A stretch of DNA of 64,000 nucleotides from Shewanella gaetbuli (GTDB lineage: Bacteria; Pseudomonadota; Gammaproteobacteria; Enterobacterales; Shewanellaceae): assembly GCF_023284065.1 (NCBI RefSeq), contig NZ_JAKIKP010000011.1, positions 61,052-125,051 on the forward strand, in the 5' to 3' direction. Below are positions 47,340 to 58,672 of the stretch, piece by piece. The translations under genes were made by a program, and so were the position numbers. The notes under the pieces were generated by a model. It saw only the letters and a list, made by a program, of their open reading frames with translations. It made no database searches and had not been told where the DNA came from. The first letter of the stretch is position 1. Each line of letters starts with the position of its first letter.

Positions 47340-47371
47340 AAAAGAGCCATCACAATGTGATGGCTTTTTTG
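47340..47371. terminator. Terminator between murA and degS
   Basis: Perfect 9-bp stem AGCCATCAC/GTGATGGCT (47345-47353 with 47357-47365), loop AAT, then TTTTT on plus. The A-rich left flank allows some function on minus. Confidence 0.9.
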
Positions 47372-48445
47372 TTACTGCTCAAATGAGTTCTTTTCAACTA
47401 TGGTCACTGGCACAGCGACTTTCTTGCCTTGACGTATCACCGTAAGGGTTACATCTGTTCCAGGTGGGGTTTCGGCAATTTTATCCATTAGTAATTCAAC
47501 TCCTGGAATTTCATCGCCTTCAAATGAAACAATCACGTCTCTGGGTTGTAAATCGGCTTTAGCGGCTGGACCACTAGGGTCAATACCGGTTACCCATACT
47601 CCTTTTAAACTGGGTAAATTTAAAATTTGTGCCACAACAGGCGTCAGTGGTTCGCCCGAAATACCTAATGCCCCACGAATCACTCTGCCATCAGTAATGA
47701 GTTTGTTCATAATGCTATGTGCGAGCTTGATAGGAATAGCAAAACTGATACCGTTGCCACTATTATCTCCACCGACTTTAAAAGCCGCTGTATTAATACC
47801 AATTAAGTCACCACTGGTATCAATTAATGCACCACCAGAGTTTCCGGCATTAATTGCTGCATCGGTTTGTAAAAAATCTAAATAACCCGAGCTTAATCCA
47901 CTGCGACCAGTGGCACTAATAATGCCTTGGGTAATTGTTTGACCAAGGTTATATGGGTTACCAATGGCTAAGACAACATCTCCAACTAAAGCAGGCGCGG
48001 TTAAATTGATCGGCACAACGGGTAAATTGTCACCATCAATTTTCAATACAGCAAGATCCGTTTCTGGGTCGCTGCCGACAACTTCCGAAGTAAATCGGCG
48101 GCCATCTTGTAAAGCGATAACAATTTCATCAGCGCGTTTTATCACGTGGTAGTTGGTTAATATGTAACCTTGTTCACTCATTATGACACCAGAACCTAAC
48201 CCTTGAAGAGAGCTAGAATTGAGCGGTGAGCGTTGATCAATACTCAAACTATAAATATTAGCGACAGCAGGTGCAGCACGTCTTACCGCCTTGGCAAACG
48301 AAAGTTCATTGCTGATATTTAAATGTTTAGCGCCATTTTGAAAAAAAGGGGAGTTGCTAGACGTCGCTAATAAAAAAACAGCGGCCATGATCAGACCAAA
48401 TAAAATGGCTTTGGTTAAATAAATGCCAGTATCTTTTAAGTTCAT
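47372..48445 (-). CDS. degS: Membrane-anchored serine protease DegS
   Basis: ATG 48445 gives 357 aa (E. coli 355). One N-terminal membrane anchor (AILFGLIMAAVFLLATS) is followed by a trypsin-like domain: NYHVIKRADEIVIAL (His), DPETDLAVLKID (Asp), INAGNSGGALIDTSGDLIGI (Ser). A single PDZ domain closes it. It cuts RseA when unfolded porins bind the PDZ, starting the sigma-E response. Next to degQ, as in E. coli. Confidence 0.93.
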   Translation of the reverse strand: MNLKDTGIYLTKAILFGLIMAAVFLLATSSNSPFFQNGAKHLNISNELSFAKAVRRAAPAVANIYSLSIDQRSPLNSSSLQGLGSGVIMSEQGYILTNYHVIKRADEIVIALQDGRRFTSEVVGSDPETDLAVLKIDGDNLPVVPINLTAPALVGDVVLAIGNPYNLGQTITQGIISATGRSGLSSGYLDFLQTDAAINAGNSGGALIDTSGDLIGINTAAFKVGGDNSGNGISFAIPIKLAHSIMNKLITDGRVIRGALGISGEPLTPVVAQILNLPSLKGVWVTGIDPSGPAAKADLQPRDVIVSFEGDEIPGVELLMDKIAETPPGTDVTLTVIRQGKKVAVPVTIVEKNSFEQ

Positions 48446-48487
48446 AGTCTGATGGATGTTGAAATTGGAACGCTGATAGTAGCATAT

Positions 48488-48535
48488 CAAAAAAAATTAA
48501 GCATCGCGGTTTAAAGCCACGATGCTTAATTTAAC
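48488..48535 (-). terminator. Terminator after degQ
   Basis: Twelve-bp stem AATTAAGCATCG/CGATGCTTAATT (48495-48506 with 48520-48531), preceded on plus by a run of A, which is a U-tract on minus. Confidence 0.88.
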
Positions 48536-48571
48536 GAGTACTTACATTATCTTAGTTAAACTCATTAGAGG

Positions 48572-49921
48572 TTATCTGAGAATCAAGTAGCTTAGATTGT
48601 TGTCTCTTAATATTTTCAGTGCAGCAGAACCTTTCGAATCTTCCAGTAAATCTTTAAGTTGTTTAAGATTTTTGACGTTGGTACGGTTAAGTCCAACAAT
48701 GACATCGCCTTTTTGCAACCCTGACATCGCCGCTGGTGAGCCTTGAGTGATGTCTGTGATTTCAATACCCTTGCTGGTATTGTTTAAGGTTGCACCTTGC
48801 AACATTGGGTGTAAAGCGCCTGCCGAAGCTTGAATTGTGTCAGCTTCACCCAATGTGGCTTTAACTGTTTCGTTATCTCCATCTCTGATCAAGCCAAACT
48901 TAACTTTGACTCCAGCGCCCATGGTGGCCACTTTTGCACGAAGCTCTTGGAAAGATTTAATTTTACGGTCATTCACGCTAATAATAATATCGCCTGCTTT
49001 TATGCCCGCTTTATCAGCCGCACTATCTGGCACGACTTCATTGACAAACGCCCCGTGTTGGGTTTCTAAGCCAAATGCTTTCGCTAGCTCTTTGTCTAAA
49101 TCACGGCCGGAAACCCCTAAAACGCCACGTCTTACTTCACCATGCTCAATAATTTGATTGACTAAGTTGTTGACCATGTTGGCAGGAATAGCAAAACCGA
49201 TACCGACATTACCGCCATTGGGAGCGACAATGGCGGTGTTAATGCCAATAAGCTCACCATTTAAATTAACTAATGCGCCACCAGAATTACCACTATTAAT
49301 AGAGGCGTCTGTTTGAATGAAATTCTCAAGCATTTCGATGCCTAAGCCACTACGGCCTAGAGCACTAACAATACCTGATGTTACCGTTTGTCCAAGCCCA
49401 AAAGGGTTACCAATGGCGACGGCAAAATCACCCACTCTTATTTCATCTGAATCGGTTTGTTTAATTGCTGTGAGGTTTTTAGCTTCAATCTGCAGTAAGG
49501 CAATATCAGACTCTTTGTCTGCACCAATAAGTTTAGCTTCAATTTCACGTCCATCACTTAAACCAATCTGGATGTTATCAGCACCATTAATGACATGGTT
49601 ATTGGTGACAATGTAACCTTCATCAGCATCAATAATGACCCCTGAACCTAGCCCCCTAAAAGGTCTTTCTTGAACTTGTTCACGTGGTGCATTTGGGCCA
49701 AAAAAGTAACGGAATACATCTGGCACTTGTTGTTTAGATACCTGAGTACCTGAAACCGCAACAGAGACGACAGCTGGCGTTGTTCGTTCAAGCATTGGAG
49801 CTAAGCTAGGTAAGGCTTGTCCGTCGACTGTTTGAGGTATCGCCGCATGAGAAACGGCTGGCATCATTGTTAATGAAGCGGTTAATAGCGCTGCTGAAAG
49901 TAAACTAAGTTTGGTTTTCAT
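48572..49921 (-). CDS. degQ: Periplasmic serine protease/chaperone DegQ (DegP family)
   Basis: The product (449 aa) has a signal peptide ending SHA-AIP, then a trypsin-like domain: IVTNNHVINGADNIQIGL (His), ADKESDIALLQIEA (Asp), INSGNSGGALVNLNGELIGI (Ser). Two PDZ domains follow (about 275-365 and 385-449), the second ending YLILR. Size and linkage to degS favour DegQ over DegP. It degrades or refolds misfolded periplasmic proteins as a cage. Confidence 0.93.
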   Translation of the reverse strand: MKTKLSLLSAALLTASLTMMPAVSHAAIPQTVDGQALPSLAPMLERTTPAVVSVAVSGTQVSKQQVPDVFRYFFGPNAPREQVQERPFRGLGSGVIIDADEGYIVTNNHVINGADNIQIGLSDGREIEAKLIGADKESDIALLQIEAKNLTAIKQTDSDEIRVGDFAVAIGNPFGLGQTVTSGIVSALGRSGLGIEMLENFIQTDASINSGNSGGALVNLNGELIGINTAIVAPNGGNVGIGFAIPANMVNNLVNQIIEHGEVRRGVLGVSGRDLDKELAKAFGLETQHGAFVNEVVPDSAADKAGIKAGDIIISVNDRKIKSFQELRAKVATMGAGVKVKFGLIRDGDNETVKATLGEADTIQASAGALHPMLQGATLNNTSKGIEITDITQGSPAAMSGLQKGDVIVGLNRTNVKNLKQLKDLLEDSKGSAALKILRDNNLSYLILR

Positions 49922-50209
49922 TAATAGGGCTCCTTAGGCATTCAAGCGATAATGAAAATATGTGGCTTAGATGCATGAATTCAAAATTAAATATCGTTAA
50001 TACTATTGTTAATAAAGATAAATCAGTTGCTTGAAGAATTTGTTGGATTAATTTTTTATTAATTGTTGTGGTGATTATTCAGATATAGCGATAATGAAAT
50101 AGTTCATAAACTATTAACAAAGGTTAATTTAATCGCTTTTAACGGTTACTTCACGTGCAACATTAATGATAAAATGTTGGCCAACTTTTCGTTGTAGTGA
50201 GCTTTATTT
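49922..50209. other. Intergenic region between divergent degQ and zapE
   Basis: About 290 nt, AT-rich, holding two promoters. The zapG (yhcB) gene that stands here in E. coli is not present, and I see no open frame that could encode it. Confidence 0.5.
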
Positions 50210-51319
50210 GTGACCCAATTAACCCCATGGCAGCATTATCAACAAGATCTTTTACGCGAAGATTTTTCTCATGATCCAGCACAAGAGCAAGCAGTAAAGT
50301 CTTTACAACGTGTTTACGACGAACTTATAAATGCAGCTGTACCTGTATCAAGTATGGCAAAGGTTCTGTCGCTGTTTGGTAAAAATAACGCTAAAAGTGT
50401 CCAAGGGTTATATTTATGGGGCGGTGTCGGTAGAGGTAAAACCTATTTAATGGACACCTTTTACGATGCTTTACCGGACGATAAAAAGCTGAGAGCGCAT
50501 TTTCATCGCTTTATGCATCAATTACATCATGACTTAGATGAATTAAAAGGTGTACAAGATCCACTTTTAGTTATCGCTAAAAATATGGCTGACCAATATA
50601 AGGTCATTTGTTTTGATGAATTTTTTGTCTCAGATATCACCGATGCAATGTTGCTTGGCACCCTCTTTCAAGCCCTATTTAAAGAAGGAGTCGCATTGGT
50701 TGCTACCTCTAATATTATTCCCGATGACCTCTATAAAAACGGCTTACAACGCGCTAGGTTTTTACCTGCTATCGCATTAATTAACCAACACTGCGAAATA
50801 TTAAATGTCGACTCAGGCATTGATTATCGTCTTAGAACATTGGAACAGGCAGAAATTTTTCACTATCCGTTAGATGAGCAAGCTGATAAAAATCTACTAA
50901 CTTACTTTAACCAACTTGCACCTGAATCTGATGTTAACAGAGAAGCGATTGAAATCGATGGTCGCTCAATTGACATTAGACAGCAGTCTCAGGGCGTACT
51001 GCTGGCAAACTTTAGGGATTTGTGCGATGGCCCAAGATCACAACGCGATTATATGGAAATCGCCCGCATTTATCATACCGTGTTACTGAGTGGGCTTGAG
51101 CAAATGGGCGAACAGTTAACGGGTGATGATATTGCCAGACGCTTTTTAGCGATGGTTGATGAATTTTACGAGCGTAATGTGAAGTTAATTATTTCTTCTG
51201 AAGTTGCCCTTGAAGATATTTATACCGAAGGGTTATTAACTTTCGAGTTCCGTCGATGTCGCTCTAGGCTCATTGAAATGCAATCTCATGATTATTTAGC
51301 ATTGGAACATTTACCTTAA
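50210..51319 (+). CDS. zapE: Cell division ATPase ZapE (AFG1 family)
   Basis: The start is GTG 50210. The product (369 aa) has P-loop LYLWGGVGRGKTYLMDTFYD, then HFHRFMHQLHHDL and Walker B VICFDEFFVSDITDAMLLGT, followed by ATSNIIPDDLYKNGLQRARF (sensor region), all typical of AFG1/ZapE. In E. coli it acts with the Z-ring under stress. It is located upstream of rplM as in E. coli. Confidence 0.94.
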   Translation: MTQLTPWQHYQQDLLREDFSHDPAQEQAVKSLQRVYDELINAAVPVSSMAKVLSLFGKNNAKSVQGLYLWGGVGRGKTYLMDTFYDALPDDKKLRAHFHRFMHQLHHDLDELKGVQDPLLVIAKNMADQYKVICFDEFFVSDITDAMLLGTLFQALFKEGVALVATSNIIPDDLYKNGLQRARFLPAIALINQHCEILNVDSGIDYRLRTLEQAEIFHYPLDEQADKNLLTYFNQLAPESDVNREAIEIDGRSIDIRQQSQGVLLANFRDLCDGPRSQRDYMEIARIYHTVLLSGLEQMGEQLTGDDIARRFLAMVDEFYERNVKLIISSEVALEDIYTEGLLTFEFRRCRSRLIEMQSHDYLALEHLP

Positions 51320-51433
51320 ATGAGTCTTTTGCAGTAAATGATTCATGGCGAACATCAAAAAAATTGCCGATAAAACGATCAAAATATTTGCAGCTTTTTA
51401 TAAAAAGCAGGTGATTTTTAAAACTTGTTTGCG

Positions 51434-51478
51434 TATAATCCGCCACCTGCCCTCGTTACTCCGCCGAATTGGGCGGAA
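51434..51478 (+). promoter_or_regulatory. rplM promoter -10 and leader hairpin
   Basis: TATAAT at 51434-51439 is followed by a GC-rich discriminator (CCGCC). Downstream, CTCCGCC and GGGCGGAAG near 51459-51479 form a hairpin in the leader of about 150 nt before rplM. Ribosomal-protein leaders of this operon are known autoregulatory targets in E. coli; equivalence here is inference. The -35 is weak. Confidence 0.5.
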
Positions 51479-51590
51479 GTTTTAAGCCAATATTCATGCT
51501 CGAAGGGGCAAGAATCGGTTCATTTTGTGTTATTTACATAATGTGAATAGCATGTGAGACAGAATTTTAAACATTGGGTTTTTGCAAAAA

Positions 51591-52022
51591 ATGAAGACTA
51601 CATTTACTGCTACACCAGAAACAGTCACTCGTGACTGGTTCGTCGTTGATGCCGAAGGTAAGACTTTAGGTCGTATCGCTACTGAAATTGCTACCCGTTT
51701 ACGTGGTAAGCATAAGCCAGAGTATACTCCTCATGTTGACACTGGTGACTACATCATCGTGATTAACGCTGAGAAAGTTACTGTTACTGGTAACAAAGCT
51801 GCGGGCAAAATTTATTACTCGCATACCGGTTTCATCGGTGGCATTAAGCAGATTTCTTTTGAGAAGCTGCAAGCTCATAAGCCTGAGATGATTATCGAGA
51901 AAGCTGTTAAGGGTATGTTGCCAAAAGGTCCATTAGGACGTGCTATGTTCCGTAAACTTAAAGTTTACGCTGGCGCTGAGCATAACCATGCCGCACAACA
52001 ACCACAAGTTCTTGATATCTAA
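51591..52022 (+). CDS. rplM: 50S ribosomal protein L13
   Basis: ATG 51591 gives 143 aa starting [20 protein letters not shown], matching the family; a TTG at 51582 would add three residues. [37 protein letters not shown] and [20 protein letters not shown] are characteristic. It is an early-assembly 23S rRNA binder. The gene forms the L13-S9 operon with rpsI 15 nt downstream. Confidence 0.97.
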   Translation: MKTTFTATPETVTRDWFVVDAEGKTLGRIATEIATRLRGKHKPEYTPHVDTGDYIIVINAEKVTVTGNKAAGKIYYSHTGFIGGIKQISFEKLQAHKPEMIIEKAVKGMLPKGPLGRAMFRKLKVYAGAEHNHAAQQPQVLDI

Positions 52023-52037
52023 TACGGGAGTAAGCTA

Positions 52038-52430
52038 ATGTCTGCAACTCAGTACTACGGCACTGGCCGTCGTAAAACATCAACTGCTCGCGTATTCGCT
52101 AAAGCAGGTAGTGGTCAAATCGTTGTTAACCAACGTCCACTAGATGTATATTTTGGTCGTGAAACTGCTCGTATGGTTGTTCGTCAACCTTTAGAGTTAG
52201 TTGAAATGACTGACAAACTTGACATCTATGTAACTGTTAAAGGCGGTGGTATCACTGGCCAAGCAGGTGCAATTCGTCACGGTATTACTCGTGCATTAAT
52301 GCAGTTAGACGAAGCATTACGTCCTTCTTTACGCAGCGCTGGTTTTGTTACCCGTGATGCTCGTAAAGTTGAGCGTAAGAAAGTTGGTCTACGTAAAGCA
52401 CGTCGTAAGCCACAATTCTCAAAACGTTAA
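52038..52430 (+). CDS. rpsI: 30S ribosomal protein S9
   Basis: The product (130 aa) starts [20 protein letters not shown] and contains [20 protein letters not shown]. It ends in the basic tail KPQFSKR, whose terminal Lys/Arg contacts the P-site tRNA anticodon. GGGAG precedes the start. A strong terminator follows. Confidence 0.97.
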   Translation: MSATQYYGTGRRKTSTARVFAKAGSGQIVVNQRPLDVYFGRETARMVVRQPLELVEMTDKLDIYVTVKGGGITGQAGAIRHGITRALMQLDEALRPSLRSAGFVTRDARKVERKKVGLRKARRKPQFSKR

Positions 52431-52446
52431 TTCGTTTTTGGAAGAC

Positions 52447-52478
52447 AAAAAAACCCAGCTTATGCTGGGTTTTTTATT
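52447..52478 (+). terminator. Terminator of the rplM-rpsI operon
   Basis: Nine-bp stem AAACCCAGC/GCTGGGTTT (52451-52459 with 52464-52472), loop TTAT, followed by TTTT and preceded by an A-tract. Confidence 0.93.
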
Positions 52479-52625
52479 GCTTATTATTTGCTATGTTTTT
52501 TTGCTGTTATTGTTTGGCGACTAAGTGAGTATTTTAAACATTTAACTAAGGGTCATGAGTAGATTAATTGAGGCTTTTAATTATTTTTACCGATAAAAAT
52601 ATCGAATTTTAATTGAGGAAAAAGA

Positions 52626-54177
<1,552 letters not shown>

Positions 54178-54185
54178 TCTCAATA

Positions 54186-54217
54186 TCAAAAAGGCCGCGT
54201 TTAGCGGCCTTTTTAAT
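54186..54217 (+). terminator. Terminator after purA
   Basis: Stem AAAAAGGCCGC/GCGGCCTTTTT (54188-54198 with 54204-54214), loop GTTTA. Confidence 0.93.
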
Positions 54218-54307
54218 AAGTAGAGTTTTCAGTGACGTGTTAAGAGCTATAGAATAATCCTTAGCTGCCGATAAATGGAGTATCAACATCGGTTATTGGG
54301 AATGGTT

Positions 54308-54940
54308 ATGTTTAAGTTTTTATTACTGCTAAGTATCATATTCTTTCAAGGTCTATCTGCTCAAAGCGTAAAAGCTGAATCTGCAGCGTTTGATATTTAT
54401 AGTGATGAACAATTAATTAATCTTATTCGTAATGATCAGTATCTTAAACGGGTAAAGTTAGATGAATGCCAATTAGTTCAAGATATTGAAGCAAGAGCCG
54501 AAGTATTACAGCAGCCTCTTTATCAGTTTTTGTGGGGTGAGATGCTCGCTCATGGCGTGTGTGTTAAAGCGCATCCTGCCAGAGGTGTAGCGATGTTACA
54601 AACTGCTGCCGAACAAGGCAGTGCAGAAGCCATGCTTAAATTAGCCGATTACTATTACCGCGGAAAATATGTGGTAAAAAATCCGCACCGCTCGGTGCAA
54701 TACACTTTACCGGCGGCAGCGCAAGGTAATGTTGATGCTCGGCTAATGCTAGTTAAACTTTTTGCAGAAGGTTATGGTAGTCCAAATGATTACGAAATGG
54801 GCTATCATTGGCTGTACAATAGTATTTTTGATGACGAAAAAAAGCAGCGTGAAGCAACGTCATTATTACAACAACTTGCTGCCCAAATGCCCACCAGTAT
54901 TGTTGAACGGGCACAGCAGCAACAACTTTATATACAATAA
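54308..54940 (+). CDS. motX: Sodium-driven polar flagellar motor protein MotX
   Basis: ATG 54308 (GGGA about 6 nt upstream) begins a signal peptide (FKFLLLLSIIFFQGLSAQS); ATG 54275 and 54302 are less well placed. The product has 210 aa, the MotX size. Sel1-type repeats are seen in QFLWGEMLAHGVCVKAHPAR, GVAMLQTAAEQGSAEAMLKL and ARLMLVKLFAEGYGSPNDYE. In Vibrio, MotX with MotY forms the T-ring that holds the Na+-driven stator around the polar motor. Its place between purA and rnr is the same as in Vibrio and Shewanella, which decides the assignment over a generic Sel1 protein. Confidence 0.85.
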   Translation: MFKFLLLLSIIFFQGLSAQSVKAESAAFDIYSDEQLINLIRNDQYLKRVKLDECQLVQDIEARAEVLQQPLYQFLWGEMLAHGVCVKAHPARGVAMLQTAAEQGSAEAMLKLADYYYRGKYVVKNPHRSVQYTLPAAAQGNVDARLMLVKLFAEGYGSPNDYEMGYHWLYNSIFDDEKKQREATSLLQQLAAQMPTSIVERAQQQQLYIQ

Positions 54941-54975
54941 GGCATAAATAGAGATGCCTTTGATTTGGAAATTGA

Positions 54976-57444
54976 ATGATCAACGATCCTCATTTAGAGA
55001 GAGAGCAAGAAAAGTACGACAATCCCATTCCTAGTCGTGAGTATATTTTAGAATACTTGCGCTCCCAAAAGTCACCTGTTACTCGTGAAAAAATAGCCCA
55101 AGCGCTCAATATAACTGATGAAGAGCCATTAGAAGCCTTACGCCGTCGTTTGCGTGCAATGGAAAGAGATGGTCAGTTAGTGTTTACTCGCGGTCAAAGT
55201 TATGGTTTACCTGAGAGAATGGACTTATTGTCTGGCACAATTATTGGGCATCGCGATGGATTCGGCTTTTTAAAGCTTGATGAAGGCGGTGACGATTTAT
55301 TTATTAATAATCGTGACATGCTGATGTATTTTCATGGTGATAAAGTGCTTGCGCAAAAAGCGGGTACTGATCGCCGTGGCCGCCGTGAAGCTAGAATTGT
55401 ACGTTTAGTGCAAGAACGCAGTGCGGCTTTAGTGGGCCGGTATCATGTTGATGGTGGTATGGCATTTGTTATTGCCGATGACCGCAGAATTAACCAAGAA
55501 ATACTGATAGCTAAAGAAGACAAAAATGGCGCAAGAGCGGGCGACGTTGTAGTAGTAGAGCTTATTCGACGTCCTGGTCGGTTTATTAAAGCAGCGGGTA
55601 AAGTCACTGAGGTACTGGGTAAAACCATGGCTCCGGGTATGGAAATTGAAATTGCTTTGCGCAATTACGACTTACCACACACTTGGTCGCCAGTTATTGA
55701 AAAGAAATTAAAACGCATTCCAGATGAAGTGCCTGAAGCTGATAAGCAAGGGCGGGTCGACTTACGTCATCTACCGTTAGTGACTATTGATGGTGAAGAT
55801 GCCCGTGATTTTGATGATGCAGTTTATGCTGAAACTAAACCCAGCGGTGGTTGGCGTTTATGGGTAGCCATTGCAGATGTCAGTCATTATGTTCGTACCG
55901 ATTCCGCGTTAGATACTGAAGCTCGCGCAAGGGGTAACTCTGTTTACTTCCCGTCGCAAGTGATCCCAATGTTGCCTGAAAAGATCTCTAATGGATTATG
56001 TTCTCTTAATCCAAAGGTTGATCGTTTATGTATGGTGGCTGAAATGACTATTGCCGCTAGTGGGAAATTGTCTGGCTATAAATTTTATCCAGCGGTGATG
56101 CATTCACATGCACGTTTCACTTATACCCAAGTGGCAGACATGCTTGAAGGTGGTGCAGTACTGCCTGAACATGAAGCATTGTTACCTCACTTAACGTGTT
56201 TACAGTCACTGTATTTAACCCTTGATAGTAAAAGAGCTGAACGAGGCGCGATTGCGTTTGAAACTCTTGAAACACAGTTCATTTTTAACGAGCAGCGTAA
56301 AATTGACAAAATTGTCCCTAGAGGTCGTAATCAAGCTCATAAGATCATTGAAGAATGCATGATTTTAGCTAATGTTGCCTCGGCTAAGTTTGTTAAAAAG
56401 CATAAAGGTGAAGTGTTATATCGCGTGCACGAAGCACCATCTGAGCAAAAGCTAACTAACTTCAAAGAGTTTTTATCAGAACGTGGTTTATCAATGGAAG
56501 GCGGCTTAGAGCCAACTCCTGCAGATTATCAGAATTTGATGCTGAAAATTGCTGACAGGCCTGATAGCGAGCTGATTCAAGTGATGTTATTACGCTCGAT
56601 GCGTCAAGCCATATACACTCCAGATAATGAAGGCCACTTTGGTTTAGCTCTTGAAGAGTATTCTCATTTTACGTCACCGATTAGGCGTTATCCTGATCTT
56701 ATTTTACATCGGGTGATTAAGTATCTTTTGGCTAATCAAAATGGCGATGTCAAAGAGAAATGGACCCAAGATGGTGGTTTCAGTTATACCCTTGATGAAT
56801 TAGATGTATTAGGCGAAGAATGTTCTACCACTGAACGTCGAGCTGATGAAGCAACACGTGATGTAAGTGATTGGCTAAAGTGCGAATACATGCAAGATCA
56901 TGTGGGTGATGATTTCGAAGCCGTTATTGCTTCAGTGACAAACTTCGGTTTGTTTGTTCGCTTAAATGATTTATTTATTGATGGTTTGGTACATATCTCC
57001 AGCTTAGCCAGTGATTATTATCAATTTGACCCAATGCGTCAGCGTTTAGTGGGCGAGAATACTAAGCAAACTTATCAAGTCGGTGATGCGGTGAGTGTTA
57101 AAGTTGCTGCGGTGAATTTAGATGATCGCCAAATTGATTTGGTGATGCTAACTGATAATAACAAAGGCAAAGGCAAGCGCCGTAACAGTAACAAGCCGTT
57201 GACGGCACGTGAAAGAGTTAACTTAGAAGGCGCCAAACACGCTAAATCAGATCAACCTAAAGCCGGTGGTCGACGTAAAAAAGTGACCGATGATAAACCA
57301 CAAGAGGCTGATAAACGTAAAAAATCAGCAACTAAAAAGTCATCAGTTAAAAAGCCTAAAGTAAAGAAAACTGGTCCTAAGAAGACTCGTTCTAGTCAAT
57401 CTGGTGTAAGTAAAACAACCGCTAAACGCAGTAAGAGTAAATAG
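54976..57444 (+). CDS. rnr: Ribonuclease R
   Basis: The product (822 aa) has an N-terminal helix-turn-helix ([20 protein letters not shown]), cold-shock domains ([20 protein letters not shown]), the RNB catalytic core ([20 protein letters not shown] with the metal-binding Asp cluster, then [20 protein letters not shown]) and an S1 domain ([20 protein letters not shown]). A long Lys/Ser-rich tail of about 80 residues follows. It degrades structured RNA 3' to 5', aiding rRNA and mRNA quality control and cold growth. rlmB follows after 4 nt. Confidence 0.96.
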   Translation: MINDPHLEREQEKYDNPIPSREYILEYLRSQKSPVTREKIAQALNITDEEPLEALRRRLRAMERDGQLVFTRGQSYGLPERMDLLSGTIIGHRDGFGFLKLDEGGDDLFINNRDMLMYFHGDKVLAQKAGTDRRGRREARIVRLVQERSAALVGRYHVDGGMAFVIADDRRINQEILIAKEDKNGARAGDVVVVELIRRPGRFIKAAGKVTEVLGKTMAPGMEIEIALRNYDLPHTWSPVIEKKLKRIPDEVPEADKQGRVDLRHLPLVTIDGEDARDFDDAVYAETKPSGGWRLWVAIADVSHYVRTDSALDTEARARGNSVYFPSQVIPMLPEKISNGLCSLNPKVDRLCMVAEMTIAASGKLSGYKFYPAVMHSHARFTYTQVADMLEGGAVLPEHEALLPHLTCLQSLYLTLDSKRAERGAIAFETLETQFIFNEQRKIDKIVPRGRNQAHKIIEECMILANVASAKFVKKHKGEVLYRVHEAPSEQKLTNFKEFLSERGLSMEGGLEPTPADYQNLMLKIADRPDSELIQVMLLRSMRQAIYTPDNEGHFGLALEEYSHFTSPIRRYPDLILHRVIKYLLANQNGDVKEKWTQDGGFSYTLDELDVLGEECSTTERRADEATRDVSDWLKCEYMQDHVGDDFEAVIASVTNFGLFVRLNDLFIDGLVHISSLASDYYQFDPMRQRLVGENTKQTYQVGDAVSVKVAAVNLDDRQIDLVMLTDNNKGKGKRRNSNKPLTARERVNLEGAKHAKSDQPKAGGRRKKVTDDKPQEADKRKKSATKKSSVKKPKVKKTGPKKTRSSQSGVSKTTAKRSKSK

Positions 57445-57448
57445 TTAA

Positions 57449-58201
57449 ATGAAAAAACAAGAAATCATTTTTGGTATCCACGCGGTTGAAGCGTTGTTAC
57501 AAAACAGTCCAGAACGTGTCATTGAACTGTGGTTATTACAAGGCCGTGATGATGAACGGTTAGCGCCATTAGTCGCTGCGGCTCAAGCGGTAGGAATTAA
57601 GTCACAGCGTTCAGCGCGTAAAGTGTTAGATGAAAAAGCGGATAGCTCGCAACACCAAGGCGTTGTTGCCAGAGTAAAAGCCGCTAAAGTGCTGACTGAA
57701 AATGACCTAGACAGTTTAATGGTTAAGCTAGAAAGCCAGCAAAAAAAGCCATTCTTGCTGATATTAGATGGGGTAACCGACCCACATAACTTAGGTGCGT
57801 GTTTACGTAATGCGGATGCCGCAGGGGTACATGGCGTTATCGTGCCAAAAGATAACTCTGTAGGCTTAACTTCTGTGGTCAGTAAAGTTGCTTGTGGTGC
57901 AGCTGAAGTAGTGCCTTTATTTCAGGTCACTAACTTGGCGCGTACTATGCGTTATATTCAAGAAAAAGGTGTATGGATTGTGGGTACTGCAGGTGAAGCA
58001 GACAGCAATGTATATCAAGCTGATTTAAAGGACGCCTTGGCCATTGCGATGGGTGCTGAAGGTAAAGGTTTACGCCGACTCACCCGTGAGAGCTGCGACT
58101 CGTTAATTTCTATCCCTATGGCAGGTACAGTTTCAAGTTTGAACGTTTCTGTAGCAACAGGTATTTGTTTATTTGAAGCGGTACGTCAGCGTCTAGGCTA
58201 G
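57449..58201 (+). CDS. rlmB: 23S rRNA (guanosine-2'-O-) methyltransferase RlmB
   Basis: The product (250 aa) has the N-terminal substrate-binding domain ([20 protein letters not shown]) and a SpoU-type knotted methyltransferase domain: [20 protein letters not shown] (motif 1), [20 protein letters not shown] (motif 2) and [20 protein letters not shown] (motif 3). It methylates G2251 in the P-loop of 23S rRNA in E. coli. It forms an operon with rnr. Confidence 0.96.
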   Translation: MKKQEIIFGIHAVEALLQNSPERVIELWLLQGRDDERLAPLVAAAQAVGIKSQRSARKVLDEKADSSQHQGVVARVKAAKVLTENDLDSLMVKLESQQKKPFLLILDGVTDPHNLGACLRNADAAGVHGVIVPKDNSVGLTSVVSKVACGAAEVVPLFQVTNLARTMRYIQEKGVWIVGTAGEADSNVYQADLKDALAIAMGAEGKGLRRLTRESCDSLISIPMAGTVSSLNVSVATGICLFEAVRQRLG

Positions 58202-58223
58202 TTTTTTAGGCAGGATAGACAGC

Positions 58224-58260
58224 ATAAAAAAGCGAACAGTAATATGTTCGCTTTTTTTAT
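58224..58260. terminator. Terminator between rlmB and ubiK
   Basis: Thirteen-bp stem AAAAAAGCGAACA/TGTTCGCTTTTTT (58226-58238 with 58245-58257), loop GTAATA. It can work on both strands. Confidence 0.93.
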
Positions 58261-58279
58261 TGATTTTTTTTAGTGCAAG

Positions 58280-58528
58280 TTAGTCAGCTAAACGCTTTTC
58301 TAATTCGTTCACCTGAGCTTGTAATGCTTCTAATTTCTCGCGTGTTTTTAATAAAACGTGTTGCTGAACTTCAAATTCTTCACGAGACACTACATCAAGC
58401 TTCATTAGTTGGCTTTGTAAAATATGCTTGCTGCGTTCTTCAAACTCCGCGGCAAATTGTTTTACGCCACTCGGTAGGTTATCACTTAATTGTTTGGCGA
58501 CTTCTTCAATCTTTTTAGGGTTAATCAT
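58280..58528 (-). CDS. ubiK: Ubiquinone biosynthesis accessory factor UbiK
   Basis: The product (82 aa) begins MINPKKIEEVAKQLSDNLPS and has the BMFP coiled coil REEFEVQQHVLLKTREKLEA followed by LQAQVNELEKRLAD. UbiK (YqiC) binds UbiJ and lipid and supports the late hydroxylation steps of ubiquinone synthesis. Single gene, convergent with rlmB. Confidence 0.92.
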   Translation of the reverse strand: MINPKKIEEVAKQLSDNLPSGVKQFAAEFEERSKHILQSQLMKLDVVSREEFEVQQHVLLKTREKLEALQAQVNELEKRLAD

Positions 58529-58672
58529 CAGTTTTGTTCCTACGCAAATATTAATGCCATTGTAGCGTAGGCGTCAGCTTGCAGCAAAATATCCATTGAA
58601 AATTATTAACTCTAGCCAGTTTTCATCTGCTATGATCCGCCTTCGTCTATATAGGTAGGAATGCAATTAATT

